A stretch of 64,000 bases of DNA from Methylobacterium sp. Leaf108 (GTDB lineage: Bacteria > Pseudomonadota > Alphaproteobacteria > Rhizobiales > Beijerinckiaceae), in the NCBI RefSeq assembly GCF_001423265.1, contig NZ_LMND01000035.1, positions 259,218 to 323,217 on the forward strand. The letters are read 5' to 3'. A program made the translations under genes and the position numbers. Positions 1-7,798 of the stretch are shown one piece after another (positions within the stretch are counted from its first letter, which is position 1; every line of letters starts with the position of its first letter). The notes below the pieces were generated by a model. It saw only the letters and a list, made by a program, of their open reading frames with translations. It ran no database searches and had not been told where the DNA came from.

Positions 1-753
1 CACGGCGCCGCGGTAGCCGCTGCAGCGCCCGCACATGTGGCAGGCGCCCGCCCCGCGCATGGTCCTGACGGGGACCAGGGGCGCGCAGTTGAACGCCTCC
101 GACCGGGCCGGGCGGGGCGAGGCGGCCCAGGTGCGGCCGTCCACCTGGAAGCTCACCGGGGCGAGCTTGGCCAGCACCGCGAAGACGCCGTTGACGGGGC
201 AGAGGTAGCGGCACCAGACGCGCTTGTTGCGGCCGTAGACGAGGCCCACCGCCATCGCCGCGAGGGTCGAGCCGCCGAGCACCACGAGGACGGGCTTGGG
301 GTAGCCGTAGACGCTGACCATCTGGCCGTAGACCGTGGTGCCCGCGAAGGCCACGAACGGCCAGCCGCCCCAGCTGAGCCAGCGCGGCACCGCCCGCCCG
401 AGGCTCCAGCGACTGGCGGCCTCGGTGAGGGTGCCCTCCGGGCACAGCAGGCCGCACCAGGCCCGGCCCACCACCGCCATGCTCACCAGCACGAACGGCC
501 ACCAGATGCCCCAGAACGCGAATTGCGCCGCCAGCGTCAGGTCGGTCCAGATCTGGGCGCTGCGCCCGGGCAGCGGCAGGAAGGCCGGCACCGCCACGAG
601 CACGAGGTAGACCGCCACCACCGCCCATTGCAGCGCCCGCACCGTGCGCAGGTGGCGCCCGAGCCAGTCGCCGAGCCGCGCCAGGCCGGCGTCGATCCGG
701 CCGAGGCCGGGCCGGGGCAGGCCGGGTGGGTGCGCGATGGGCTGGGGGGTCAC
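1..753 (-). CDS. 4Fe-4S polyferredoxin membrane protein, FtrD-like (partial, cut by left edge)
   Basis: The frame reads from a GTG at 753 off the left edge, so only the N-terminal 251 residues are present. It shows several hydrophobic segments and three cysteine motifs: GRAWCGLLCPEG, VWCRYLCPVN and CHMCGRCSGY, as in NapH/CcoG/FtrD-type membrane ferredoxins that pass electrons across the inner membrane. In ftrABCD systems the partner FtrD supports ferrous iron uptake by an FTR1-type permease. It follows the cupredoxin and P19 genes on the same strand, which supports that role. No clear ribosome binding site precedes the GTG and the frame stays open upstream, so the start is uncertain. The C-terminal part cannot be judged. 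Confidence 0.8.
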   Translation of the reverse strand, partial: MTPQPIAHPPGLPRPGLGRIDAGLARLGDWLGRHLRTVRALQWAVVAVYLVLVAVPAFLPLPGRSAQIWTDLTLAAQFAFWGIWWPFVLVSMAVVGRAWCGLLCPEGTLTEAASRWSLGRAVPRWLSWGGWPFVAFAGTTVYGQMVSVYGYPKPVLVVLGGSTLAAMAVGLVYGRNKRVWCRYLCPVNGVFAVLAKLAPVSFQVDGRTWAASPRPARSEAFNCAPLVPVRTMRGAGACHMCGRCSGYRGAV

Positions 754-898
754 GGGAGGGTGCCTTCGGTGACGGGGAGGATCGAGGATGGGCGTGTCGG
801 GTCCGCCGGGCCCGAAGAGGGTCGCCCGACCGTCCCCTGCCCCTGCCCTCCTCGCCGAGGGAGAGGGGATGCCGATCGGCGTGAGCGACGGGCGGAGG

Positions 899-1231
899 TC
901 ATTTCGCGACCAGGGTCGCCTTGGCCTCCGGGTGGAAGTCGTCGAACACCGCGTAGGAGCCGGGATCGACGGTGCGGAACACGATCGACGAGGTGGAGCC
1001 GGCCGCGATCGCCTTCTCGCGGCGCAACTCCGCGCTCTCGAACTCCACCGGGGTCTGGCCGGTATTGGCGATCTCGAGCTTGAAGCGGGTGTTGGCCGGG
1101 ACCTCGATGACGCTGGGGACGATGACCCCGTCGCGCATCTCGACCCGGATCACCGGCAGGTCATCGGCCCGGGCCGGGGACGCGGCGAGACCGGCGGCGA
1201 GCAGGGCCCCGGCGGCCCACCGGGCGGTCAA
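899..1231 (-). CDS. Periplasmic cupredoxin-domain protein, FtrB-like
   Basis: A protein of about 110 residues with an N-terminal signal peptide ending near ASPARA, followed by a single cupredoxin-like beta domain with the phrases VPANTRFKLEIANTG and FESAELRREKAIAAGSTS. Such proteins are the second component (FtrB) of FtrABCD iron transporters, thought to oxidise or relay iron with P19. The start is inferred: a TTG at 1231 overlaps the TGA of the upstream P19 gene (TTGA), which suggests translational coupling. Mature family members are of similar length. The usual next gene would be the FTR1 permease, but the next frame is the polyferredoxin, after a 145-bp gap. Confidence 0.75.
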   Translation of the reverse strand: MTARWAAGALLAAGLAASPARADDLPVIRVEMRDGVIVPSVIEVPANTRFKLEIANTGQTPVEFESAELRREKAIAAGSTSSIVFRTVDPGSYAVFDDFHPEAKATLVAK

Positions 1232-1788
1232 TACGCCCCCTTCTTGCCGGTGCCGGCGAAGGTGAAGTCCTGGACGAGGTCGAACGGCTTGAACCACTCC
1301 CCGACGCCGGTCTCCTTGTCGACGTGGCGGCCGAAATGCGCGTGCGGGCCGGGGGGCGCCACGGTCACGGTCAGGCGGTAGCGGCCGGGGCCGGCGAGCT
1401 TGACGTTGTCGCCGTAGTGCGGGCCGTCGTTGGCCACCATCGGCATCAGCGTGCCGCTCACCCTGGTCTCGGTGGGCTTGTCGCCGTCGAGCTTCACCAG
1501 CGCGAAGGTGACCGACAGCGAGGGCATCCAGTCGCCCTCGGCGAAACCGTTCCTGTTGTCCTTGGCGGCGCGGACGTCGGCCTCGAGGTGGATGTCGGAG
1601 TCGGCGGCCGCGAGCATCATGCCGGGCGGGTCCATCTCGATCGGCTGCAGGTAGACCGCGCCGACGTCGATGCCCTGCTGGACCACGTGCGGGCCGATCG
1701 GCACCTCCTTGGCGTGGGAAGCGCCCACCGCCGCCAGGCTCGCGAAAACCGCCCCGACCAGGGCCCTGCGACCGCCACGTCCCAGCAT
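1228..1788 (-). CDS. P19-family periplasmic iron-binding protein, FtrA-like
   Basis: The 186-residue product has a signal peptide (about residues 1-25, ending at SHAKE) followed by the P19/Tp34 fold: IGPHVVQQGIDVGAVYLQPI, a Met/His-rich stretch (MDPPGM, DIHLEADV) and a late PHAHFGRHVDKE segment. P19 proteins bind iron with copper in the periplasm and deliver it to an FTR1 permease. The ATG at 1788 is chosen because it gives a clean signal peptide; an upstream extension to 1872 adds arginine-rich residues with no known match. It is the first gene of the iron-uptake operon and overlaps the cupredoxin gene by four bases. An AT-rich stretch about 170-190 bp upstream may hold its promoter. Confidence 0.85.
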   Translation of the reverse strand: MLGRGGRRALVGAVFASLAAVGASHAKEVPIGPHVVQQGIDVGAVYLQPIEMDPPGMMLAAADSDIHLEADVRAAKDNRNGFAEGDWMPSLSVTFALVKLDGDKPTETRVSGTLMPMVANDGPHYGDNVKLAGPGRYRLTVTVAPPGPHAHFGRHVDKETGVGEWFKPFDLVQDFTFAGTGKKGAY

Positions 1789-2082
1789 CACTCGACACTC
1801 CGCGAGGCCGATCCGCCCCGGCCGTGCCCGCAACGCCGGATGGCGGCGGGGACCGGGCGAGGCATAAACCAATACGGGCCGCGTTCAACATTTATCGTCG
1901 TCATGGGATTAACTGGCACTGCGTCGTCGTGCCACCCATTTTGACGGTGCCTGACCTGAGAATTATAACAATTCCAGACTGGCGCATCTGGCGATATCGA
2001 TGCGAGCCGCCGGCGTTGCTTGGCGGCAGCGGGGCTTGGCGGCGGCGGGAAGCGGAGGGGCCCCGCCCTCGGGGGCCGGGCC
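1789..2082 (-). promoter_or_regulatory. Upstream region of the ftr-like operon with AT-rich palindrome
   Basis: A gene-free stretch of 294 bp. At about 1957-1980 the otherwise GC-rich sequence becomes AT-rich and holds GAATTATAACAATTC (5-bp arms GAATT/AATTC). Read on the minus strand it contains TATAAT, a good -10 hexamer, but I find no convincing -35 at 16-18 bp. A metal-responsive regulator could bind the palindrome, but it does not match the canonical Irr (ICE) or Fur boxes well, so this is only a suggestion. Confidence 0.3.
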
Positions 2083-3099
2083 TCAGCCCCCGTGGCGATC
2101 GCGCCAGGCGGGGGGACCGGCGGCCAGGGCCGTGGCCTCGAAGACCCCGATGGCCACCGACCGGGCCAGCACGCGGGCCGCCGCGTCGCCGAGGCGGGCG
2201 AGGTCGCCGACGGGATCGGCCAGCGGCACCCGGCCGGTGGCGACGGCGAAGACCACGTCGCCGTCGAGCGGCGTGTGGACCGGGTGGATCGCCCGGGCGA
2301 GGCCGTCCTGCGCCATCACCGCGAGGCGGCGGGCCTGCGCCTTGGTGAGGATCGCGTCGGTGGCGACCACCGCAAGGGTGGTGTTGGCGCCGGGCAGCTC
2401 CTTGCTCGGCCAGGCGAAGGCGTCGGCCGGCATCGCCGGGGGGAACCCGCGCCCGCCGAACTCCGCGCCCACCTCGAAGGGGGACGCCCAGAACCACGGC
2501 CCCTCCCCCACCGTCACCCGGCCGAAGGCGTTGACCGCGGCGAGCGCCCCGACATGGGCCTGCGTGCCGGCCACGGGCGCGCTGGCCGAGCCGAGGCCGC
2601 CCTTGAGGCCGGCGGTGGTGGCGCCCATCCCGGCCCCCACCGAGCCGAGGGCGAAGGCGGGGGCCGCCGCACGGGCGGCGGCGTAGCCGAGGTCGCGGTA
2701 TGGCGAAAAGCGGCCCCACGCCTTGTCGCCGCCGTTGAGGAGGTCGAACAGGACCGCGGCGGGCACGATCGGGACGCGGGCGGCCCCCACCGAAAAGCCG
2801 CGCCCGGTCTCGGCGAGGCGGGCGACGACGCCGGCCGCCGCATCGAGCCCGAAGGCCGAGCCCCCCGACAGGACGAGGGCGTCGATGGCCGCCACCGTGC
2901 GCTCGGGGTCGAGGAGGTCGGTCTCGCGGGTGCCGGGGCCGCCGCCGCGCACGTCGACGCCCGCCGTCACGGGGGCGTCGAACAGGATCGCGGTGGTGCC
3001 GCTGGCCAGGCGCCGGTCGTGGGCGTGGCCGACGCGGATGCCGGCGATGTCGGTGATGAGGCTGCGCATCGAGAGGTCGGCCTCCGTCCGGCCGATCAT
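2083..3099 (-). CDS. P1 family (S58/DmpA-like) peptidase
   Basis: A 338-residue protein of the DmpA/S58 N-terminal-nucleophile fold. Recognisable parts are ITDIAGIRVGHA at the start, LVLSGGSAFGLDAA, VPIVPAAVLFDL, the glycine-rich GAGMGATTAGLKGGLGSAS, and ANTTLAVVATDA, where the family self-cleaves before a Thr/Ser that becomes the N-terminal nucleophile. Known members are aminopeptidases or beta-peptidyl aminopeptidases; the substrate here is unknown. The length fits the family. The ATG at 3099 has no obvious ribosome binding site, and an in-frame ATG at 3069 (MRSLITDI) sits nearer to where family similarity begins. It stands alone, 20 bp downstream of a small membrane-protein gene. Confidence 0.85.
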   Translation of the reverse strand: MIGRTEADLSMRSLITDIAGIRVGHAHDRRLASGTTAILFDAPVTAGVDVRGGGPGTRETDLLDPERTVAAIDALVLSGGSAFGLDAAAGVVARLAETGRGFSVGAARVPIVPAAVLFDLLNGGDKAWGRFSPYRDLGYAAARAAAPAFALGSVGAGMGATTAGLKGGLGSASAPVAGTQAHVGALAAVNAFGRVTVGEGPWFWASPFEVGAEFGGRGFPPAMPADAFAWPSKELPGANTTLAVVATDAILTKAQARRLAVMAQDGLARAIHPVHTPLDGDVVFAVATGRVPLADPVGDLARLGDAAARVLARSVAIGVFEATALAAGPPAWRDRHGG

Positions 3100-3120
3100 G
3101 GCACGCCGGCGGGGTCCGGG

Positions 3121-3414
3121 TCAGCGCCGGGCGGGGCCGGAGATCGGATCGCCGCGCAGGAGGGCGTTGAGCCGCTCGGTGTCGAAGCCGTCCGTGGCCT
3201 TGGGCAGCGGCGCCACCTTCATGGAGGCGACCGGCGCGGAGCCGGGGATCGCCCCCGTGGTGCTGGGGCCGAGCTGGGTCGAGCGGGCCATGACGGGAAT
3301 CGGGGCGACGGGCGGATGCGCCAGCCGGTCGGCGCACACGAAGCCGATCGCCACGAGATTGATGCCGAAGACACTGCAGACGGCAAGGGACCGGAGGATA
3401 CGCACCGCTGGCAC
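3121..3414 (-). CDS. Small secreted or membrane-anchored hypothetical protein
   Basis: A 97-residue product starting at a GTG, with one hydrophobic segment at residues 9-28 (LAVCSVFGINLVAIGFVCAD) that could be a signal peptide or anchor, followed by a proline-rich linker and a short C-terminal tail (DTERLNALLRGDPISG). I do not recognise the family. It is likely real: the hydrophobic leader is well formed, the gap to the peptidase gene is only 20 bp, and no longer frame competes. Confidence 0.5.
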   Translation of the reverse strand: MPAVRILRSLAVCSVFGINLVAIGFVCADRLAHPPVAPIPVMARSTQLGPSTTGAIPGSAPVASMKVAPLPKATDGFDTERLNALLRGDPISGPARR

Positions 3415-3492
3415 TTCTCGAAGAACGCGAGGACCATCAACGGGTAGCGCAAGGGCGTTAACGAACCGGACCAGCCGGACGCCGGCTCCGCA

Positions 3493-4242
3493 TCACACCG
3501 GCGCCAACCCCAGGACGGCACGGGACCGGGGGTGGCGGGGTCCTGCGAAGAACGCGTCCGTCGGGGCCACCTCGACGACCTGGCCCTGGTCCATGACCAC
3601 GATGCGGTCGGCGACGCGGCGGGCGAACCCCATCTCGTGGGTGACGCAGACCATGGTCATCCCGGACCGCGCCAGGTCCACCATGGCCTCGAGCACCTCC
3701 TCCACCATCTCCGGGTCGAGGGCCGAGGTCGGCTCGTCGAACAGCATCACCGCCGGCTCCATGCACAGGGCGCGGGCGATGGCCACGCGCTGGCGCTGGC
3801 CGCCGGAGAGGTCGGCGGGGCGGGCGTCCGCCTTCTCGGGGATGCGCAGGCGGGCGAGGTGGTGGCGCGCCAGCGCCTCGGCCTCGGCGCGGGCCAGGCG
3901 CCGGACGTGGACCGGGCCCAGGGTGCAGTTCTCGAGGACGGTGAGGTGGGGGAACAGCTCGAAACTCTGGAACACCATGCCGACGCGGGCGCGCACCGCC
4001 TCCAGGGCCGCCGGGCCGTCGAGGCGGATGCCCGTCACGGCGATGCTGCCCGACAGGTGGGGCTGGAGCCCGTTGATGCAGCGGATCAGGGTCGACTTGC
4101 CCGACCCGGAGGAGCCGCACACCACCACCCGCTCGCCCCGGGCCACGGTGAGGTCGACGTCGCGCAGGACATGGGTGTCGCCGTACCAGGCGTTGACGCC
4201 CGACAGGACGACGGCCGGCTCGCTTTTGGCCGACGGGTTCAT
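3493..4242 (-). CDS. aapP: Amino-acid ABC transporter ATP-binding protein AapP
   Basis: The 249-residue ATPase has Walker A GSSGSGKST (near residue 40), a Q-loop in VFQSFELFPHLTVLENC, the ABC signature LSGGQRQRVAIARAL, Walker B VMLFDEPTSALDPE and the switch histidine in VTHEMGFA. It matches the GlnQ/AapP group that energises polar amino-acid import. The ATG at 4242 overlaps the stop of aapM by four bases (ATGA), so the two are probably coupled. It is the last gene of aapJQMP. Confidence 0.93.
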   Translation of the reverse strand: MNPSAKSEPAVVLSGVNAWYGDTHVLRDVDLTVARGERVVVCGSSGSGKSTLIRCINGLQPHLSGSIAVTGIRLDGPAALEAVRARVGMVFQSFELFPHLTVLENCTLGPVHVRRLARAEAEALARHHLARLRIPEKADARPADLSGGQRQRVAIARALCMEPAVMLFDEPTSALDPEMVEEVLEAMVDLARSGMTMVCVTHEMGFARRVADRIVVMDQGQVVEVAPTDAFFAGPRHPRSRAVLGLAPV

Positions 4243-5375
4243 CGGGCCCGGTCCCCGGCGGCCAGCCGCCGCTCGATGAAGCCGGCGTAGCGCGCCATCA
4301 GGAAGCAGAAGGCGAAGTAGAACAGCCCGGCGAAGACGTAGGCCGTGAGCGGCACCATCGGCGCCGACCAGCGCGGATCGGCGCGCGCCGATTCCAGCAC
4401 CCGGATGAAGTCGGCGATGCCGACGATGGAGACCAGCGTCGTGTCCTTGAACAGGCCGATCAGCGTGTTGACGATGCCGGGCACCACCACCTTGAGGGCC
4501 TGGGGCAGCACGACGTGGCGCAGGGTCTGCACCCGGGTCAGCCCGAGGGCGGCGGCCGCCTGCGACTGGCCCTCGGGAATCGCCTGGAGGCCGCCGCGCA
4601 CAACCTCGGCCATGTAGGCCGAGGCGAACAGCGCGATGCCCACGAGCGGCCGCACCAGCCGGTCGACGGTGAGGTCGCCGGGCAGGAACAGGGGCAGCAT
4701 CACGTTGGCCATGAACAGCACGGTGATGAGCGGCACCCCGCGCCAGAACTCGATGAAGCCGATGCAGGCGTAGCGCAGCACCGGCAGGCGCGAGCGCCGC
4801 CCGAGCGCCAGCAGGATGCCGAGCGGCAGCGCGGCGACGATGCCGGTGAGCGCCACCACGAAGGTCACGAGCATGCCGCCCCACAGCCCGGTCGGCACCG
4901 ACCCGAGGCCGAGCCGGGGCGCGCCCGCGAGCAGGACGAAGCCGACCACGGGCAGCACGGCGAAGACCAGGACCGCGCCGAGCCCGCGCCGGGGCGCGTC
5001 GAGCCACAGCATCCAGCCCGCGCCCAGGGCGGCGAGGGCGAACACGAGGTTCACCCGCCAGCGCTCCCCCACCGGATAGGAGCCGTAGACGAGGTAGCCG
5101 ATCTTGTCGGCGACGAAGGCCCAGCAGGCCCCCACCGGCCGGCCCGCCACCTCCGGGCGGCAGGCCTCGCCGGAGGTCCCGGTCCAGACCGCGTCGACCA
5201 CGAGGAAGCGCAGCACCGGCGGCAGCAGCCAGGCGAGCAGCGCCAGGATCGCCAGGGTGGTGAGCGCGTTGCCCCAGCCCGAGAGCAGGTTTTCGCGAAG
5301 CCATCCGAAGGCGCCCCCGGGCCTCGGCGGGCGCGGCCTCGGCGGGACCGGGGTGCTGCGCACGAACCGGGTCAT
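4239..5375 (-). CDS. aapM: General L-amino acid ABC transporter permease AapM
   Basis: A 378-residue inner-membrane protein, the longer permease form typical of Aap systems, with an N-terminal helix, a periplasmic Cys-containing loop (GEACRPEVAGRPVGACW) and the permease core. The EAA-loop motif that contacts the ATPase is visible as AAAALGLTRVQTLRHVVLPQA, and the family phrase IEFWRGVPLITVLF is present. Its ATG overlaps the aapQ stop (ATGA) and its own stop overlaps the aapP start, so translation is likely coupled through the operon. Confidence 0.92.
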   Translation of the reverse strand: MTRFVRSTPVPPRPRPPRPGGAFGWLRENLLSGWGNALTTLAILALLAWLLPPVLRFLVVDAVWTGTSGEACRPEVAGRPVGACWAFVADKIGYLVYGSYPVGERWRVNLVFALAALGAGWMLWLDAPRRGLGAVLVFAVLPVVGFVLLAGAPRLGLGSVPTGLWGGMLVTFVVALTGIVAALPLGILLALGRRSRLPVLRYACIGFIEFWRGVPLITVLFMANVMLPLFLPGDLTVDRLVRPLVGIALFASAYMAEVVRGGLQAIPEGQSQAAAALGLTRVQTLRHVVLPQALKVVVPGIVNTLIGLFKDTTLVSIVGIADFIRVLESARADPRWSAPMVPLTAYVFAGLFYFAFCFLMARYAGFIERRLAAGDRAR

Positions 5376-6499
5376 CGGCGCCCCGCCGGCGCGACGCGGG
5401 CGTTGTAGGCGTTCATGGCCAGCGCCGTGGACAGGCTGACGAGGAGGTAGACCGCCATGGTGATCGCCACCGCCTCGATGGCCTGGTTGGTCTGGTTGAG
5501 CACGGTGCCCATGACCACGTGGACGAGGTCGGGATAGCCGATCAGCACCGCCAGCGACGAGTTCTTGGTGAGCGTCAGGTACTGGCTGGTGAGCGGGGGC
5601 ACGATCACCCGCATCGCCTGGGGCACCGTGACGAGGCGCAGGGTCTGGCTGCGCGACAGGCCGATGGCCCTGGCGGCATCCGTCTGCCCCGCCGGCACGC
5701 TCATGAGCCCGGCGCGCACGATCTCGGCGATGAAGGCGGCGGTGTAGGTCGAGAGCCCGATCAGCAGGGCGGCGAACTCCGGCAGCACGGCCAGGCCGCC
5801 CTCGACGTCGTAAGGCCCGCGGACCGGCCAGGAGACGGCGAACGGCGTGCCGGCGAGCCACAGCCCCGCCAGGGTCAGGACGGGAGCCCCGAGGATCAGG
5901 GCGAGCCGGAGCGGCCACCGCCGCGCGACGACGGCCACGGTGAGGCCGAGAACGCCGGCGACGAGGATCGCCCAGCCGCGCCCGCCCAGGTCGGGCTGCG
6001 GCAGGTAGAGCCCGCGCTGGCTGAGGCTGGCGATCCCCCACAGGGAGGCCGGCTCTTGCGGGTCGGGCAGCGCAAGGCGCACCGCCACGTACCAGACCAG
6101 CAATTGCAGCAGCAGCGGCAGGTTGCGCACGAGGTCGATGTAGCCGGCCGCCAGCCACCGGGCCAGGAGGTTGGGCCCGAGCCGGGCGATGCCGAGGGCG
6201 AACCCCAGTGCCGTGGCGAGCACGATGGCGAGGCCCGAGACCAGGAGCGTGTTGAGGAGCCCGACGAGGATCGCCTCGCCGTAGGTGGCCGTGGCGGCGG
6301 CATAGGGGATCAGCCGCTGGCTGATGTCGAACCCGGCGTTGCGCCACAGGAACCCGAACCCGCCGACGATGCCCTGGCGCGCGAGTTTGTCGGAAGCGTT
6401 GGCGGCGGCGAGATAGGCGATCCCCGCCAGCGCGACGACGACGGCCGCCTGGATGGCCAGCGCACGCCGGCGAACGGGAGAGCGGGCGGGGTCAGGCAT
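5372..6499 (-). CDS. aapQ: General L-amino acid ABC transporter permease AapQ
   Basis: A 375-residue integral membrane permease starting MPDPARSPVRRR, with a first helix at about residues 14-30 and an extended periplasmic region before the core. Typical HisMQ-family features are YIDLVRNLPLLLQLLVWY and the EAA loop DAARAIGLSRSQTLRLVTVP. It pairs with AapM as a heterodimeric channel for L-amino acids. It follows aapJ by three bases and overlaps aapM by four. Confidence 0.92.
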   Translation of the reverse strand: MPDPARSPVRRRALAIQAAVVVALAGIAYLAAANASDKLARQGIVGGFGFLWRNAGFDISQRLIPYAAATATYGEAILVGLLNTLLVSGLAIVLATALGFALGIARLGPNLLARWLAAGYIDLVRNLPLLLQLLVWYVAVRLALPDPQEPASLWGIASLSQRGLYLPQPDLGGRGWAILVAGVLGLTVAVVARRWPLRLALILGAPVLTLAGLWLAGTPFAVSWPVRGPYDVEGGLAVLPEFAALLIGLSTYTAAFIAEIVRAGLMSVPAGQTDAARAIGLSRSQTLRLVTVPQAMRVIVPPLTSQYLTLTKNSSLAVLIGYPDLVHVVMGTVLNQTNQAIEAVAITMAVYLLVSLSTALAMNAYNARVAPAGRR

Positions 6500-6502
6500 G
6501 GT

Positions 6503-7528
6503 TCACCGGATCGGCGGCCCGTAGTGCAGGCCCCCTTGCGTCCACAGCGCGTTGAGCCCGCGCGGCACCTTGAGCGGCGAGCCCTCGCCGACGTTGCGCG
6601 AAAACACCTCGCCGTAGTTGCCGACGTGGCGGACGATGCGCTCGGCCCAATCCACGGTGAGGCCGAGCCGTTCGCCGTAGCGGCCCTCCAGCCCGAGGAT
6701 GCGGCGGGCGTCGGGTCCCGGCGCGGACTTGCGCATCGCCTCGAGGTTGGCCTGGCCGATGCCCGCTTCCTCGGCGTCGAGCATGGCGTAGTGGGTCCAG
6801 GCGACGATGTCGCGCCACTGGTCGTCGCCCTGGCGCACGGCCGGCGCGAAGGGCTCCTTCGAGATGGTCTCGTCGAGGATGACGTGCTCCTCCGGGTCCG
6901 CGGTGCGCAGGCGCTCGCCGTAGAGGGAGGACTTGTCGGTGGAATAGGCGTCGCAGCGGCCGGATTCGTAGGCGCCCAGGGTCTGCTCGGAATTGGCGAA
7001 GGTGACGACCCGGTAGGTGAGCCCGCGGGTGCGGAACCAGTCGGCGAGGTTGAGCTCGGTGGTGGTGCCCTGCTGCAGGCAGACGGTGGCCCGGTCGAGG
7101 TCCTTCACCGCGCCGATCCCGCGGGCCTTGCGCACCAGGAACCCCTGCCCGTCGAAGAAGGTGATGGCGGGGAAGTTCATGGCGCTGGTGTCGCGCGACA
7201 GGGTCCAGGTGGTGTTGCGCGCCAGCACGTCGACCTCCCCCGATTGCACGGCGGTGAAGCGGGCGGCCGAGGACAGGGGCACGAACCGCACCGCCTTGGG
7301 GTCGTCGAAGATCGCCGCGGCCACCGCCCGGCAGAAATCGACGTCGAGGCCGCGCCACTCGCCGGCGCTGTCGGGTAGGCTGAACCCGGCGACCCCGGGG
7401 CTGACGCCGCAGACGAGGTGCCCGCGGGCCTTGACCTGCGCCAGCGTGCCGTCCGCCAGGGCGGGGGTGACGATCACGGCCGCCGACGCCACCGCTCCCG
7501 CGAGAGCCTTCTTCCCGAGAGCCCTCAT
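6503..7528 (-). CDS. aapJ: General L-amino acid ABC transporter substrate-binding protein AapJ
   Basis: The 341-residue periplasmic protein starts at the ATG at 7528 (MRALGKK), which gives a clear signal peptide (ALAGAVASAAVIVTPALA). The mature part opens DGTLAQVKARGHLVCGVSPG, typical of AapJ, followed by GLDVDFCRAVAAAIF and LQQGTTTELNLADWF of the SBP_bac_3 fold. It captures a broad range of L-amino acids for AapQMP. The frame is open further upstream to 7657 but with non-signal, Arg/Pro-rich residues. The strong ribosome binding site upstream (AAGGAGG at about 7596-7602) is positioned for an ATG in another frame, not for aapJ; see the leader ORF. Confidence 0.92.
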   Translation of the reverse strand: MRALGKKALAGAVASAAVIVTPALADGTLAQVKARGHLVCGVSPGVAGFSLPDSAGEWRGLDVDFCRAVAAAIFDDPKAVRFVPLSSAARFTAVQSGEVDVLARNTTWTLSRDTSAMNFPAITFFDGQGFLVRKARGIGAVKDLDRATVCLQQGTTTELNLADWFRTRGLTYRVVTFANSEQTLGAYESGRCDAYSTDKSSLYGERLRTADPEEHVILDETISKEPFAPAVRQGDDQWRDIVAWTHYAMLDAEEAGIGQANLEAMRKSAPGPDARRILGLEGRYGERLGLTVDWAERIVRHVGNYGEVFSRNVGEGSPLKVPRGLNALWTQGGLHYGPPIR

Positions 7529-7590
7529 CCCGAGGCGCCGCAGCGCCGCGGAGGCCGCTCGGGAGGCCGCCGGAGGCCGAGAAACACCAT
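7525..7590 (-). CDS. Possible 21-codon leader ORF overlapping aapJ
   Basis: An ATG at 7590 follows a near-perfect Shine-Dalgarno, AAGGAGG, with five bases between. The frame encodes 21 residues (MVFLGLRRPPERPPRRCGAS, then one Gly) and stops at TGA 7527-7525, which overlaps the aapJ ATG as ATGA. aapJ itself has no good ribosome binding site, so its translation may depend on termination of this leader. The peptide is rich in Pro and Arg but is not a run of one amino acid, so classical attenuation is not obvious. It could also be chance in GC-rich DNA or the mark of a sequencing frameshift in the aapJ N-terminus. Confidence 0.35.
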   Translation of the reverse strand: MVFLGLRRPPERPPRRCGASG

Positions 7591-7798
7591 CGAGCCCTCC
7601 TTCGGGGCCCCGGCGCGGCGCCGCGGCACGCGGTCGTCGAGGGGTTGGATCGGCCAAGGGCGATGTCCGCGGTCTCGTGATGACGACGGGGCCATTGCGA
7701 AGGATCGCGCCCTCGGGTCAACCCCCGCGGGTTGACGCCGCAGCCGCGCACGGGCTGTGATCGCACCGCAATACCCCCCTCGCCCTGCCTCGGTGACG

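Noticed and set aside
899..1891. 330-codon frame covering both P19 and cupredoxin genes on the minus strand
   Set aside because: Only its last third is real (cupredoxin). The rest is an out-of-frame reading of the P19 gene, which has a proper signal peptide in its own frame.
7757..7798. GTG 7757 as the start of the cystathionine beta-lyase
   Set aside because: It adds 14 residues without family similarity; ATG 7799 is better placed.
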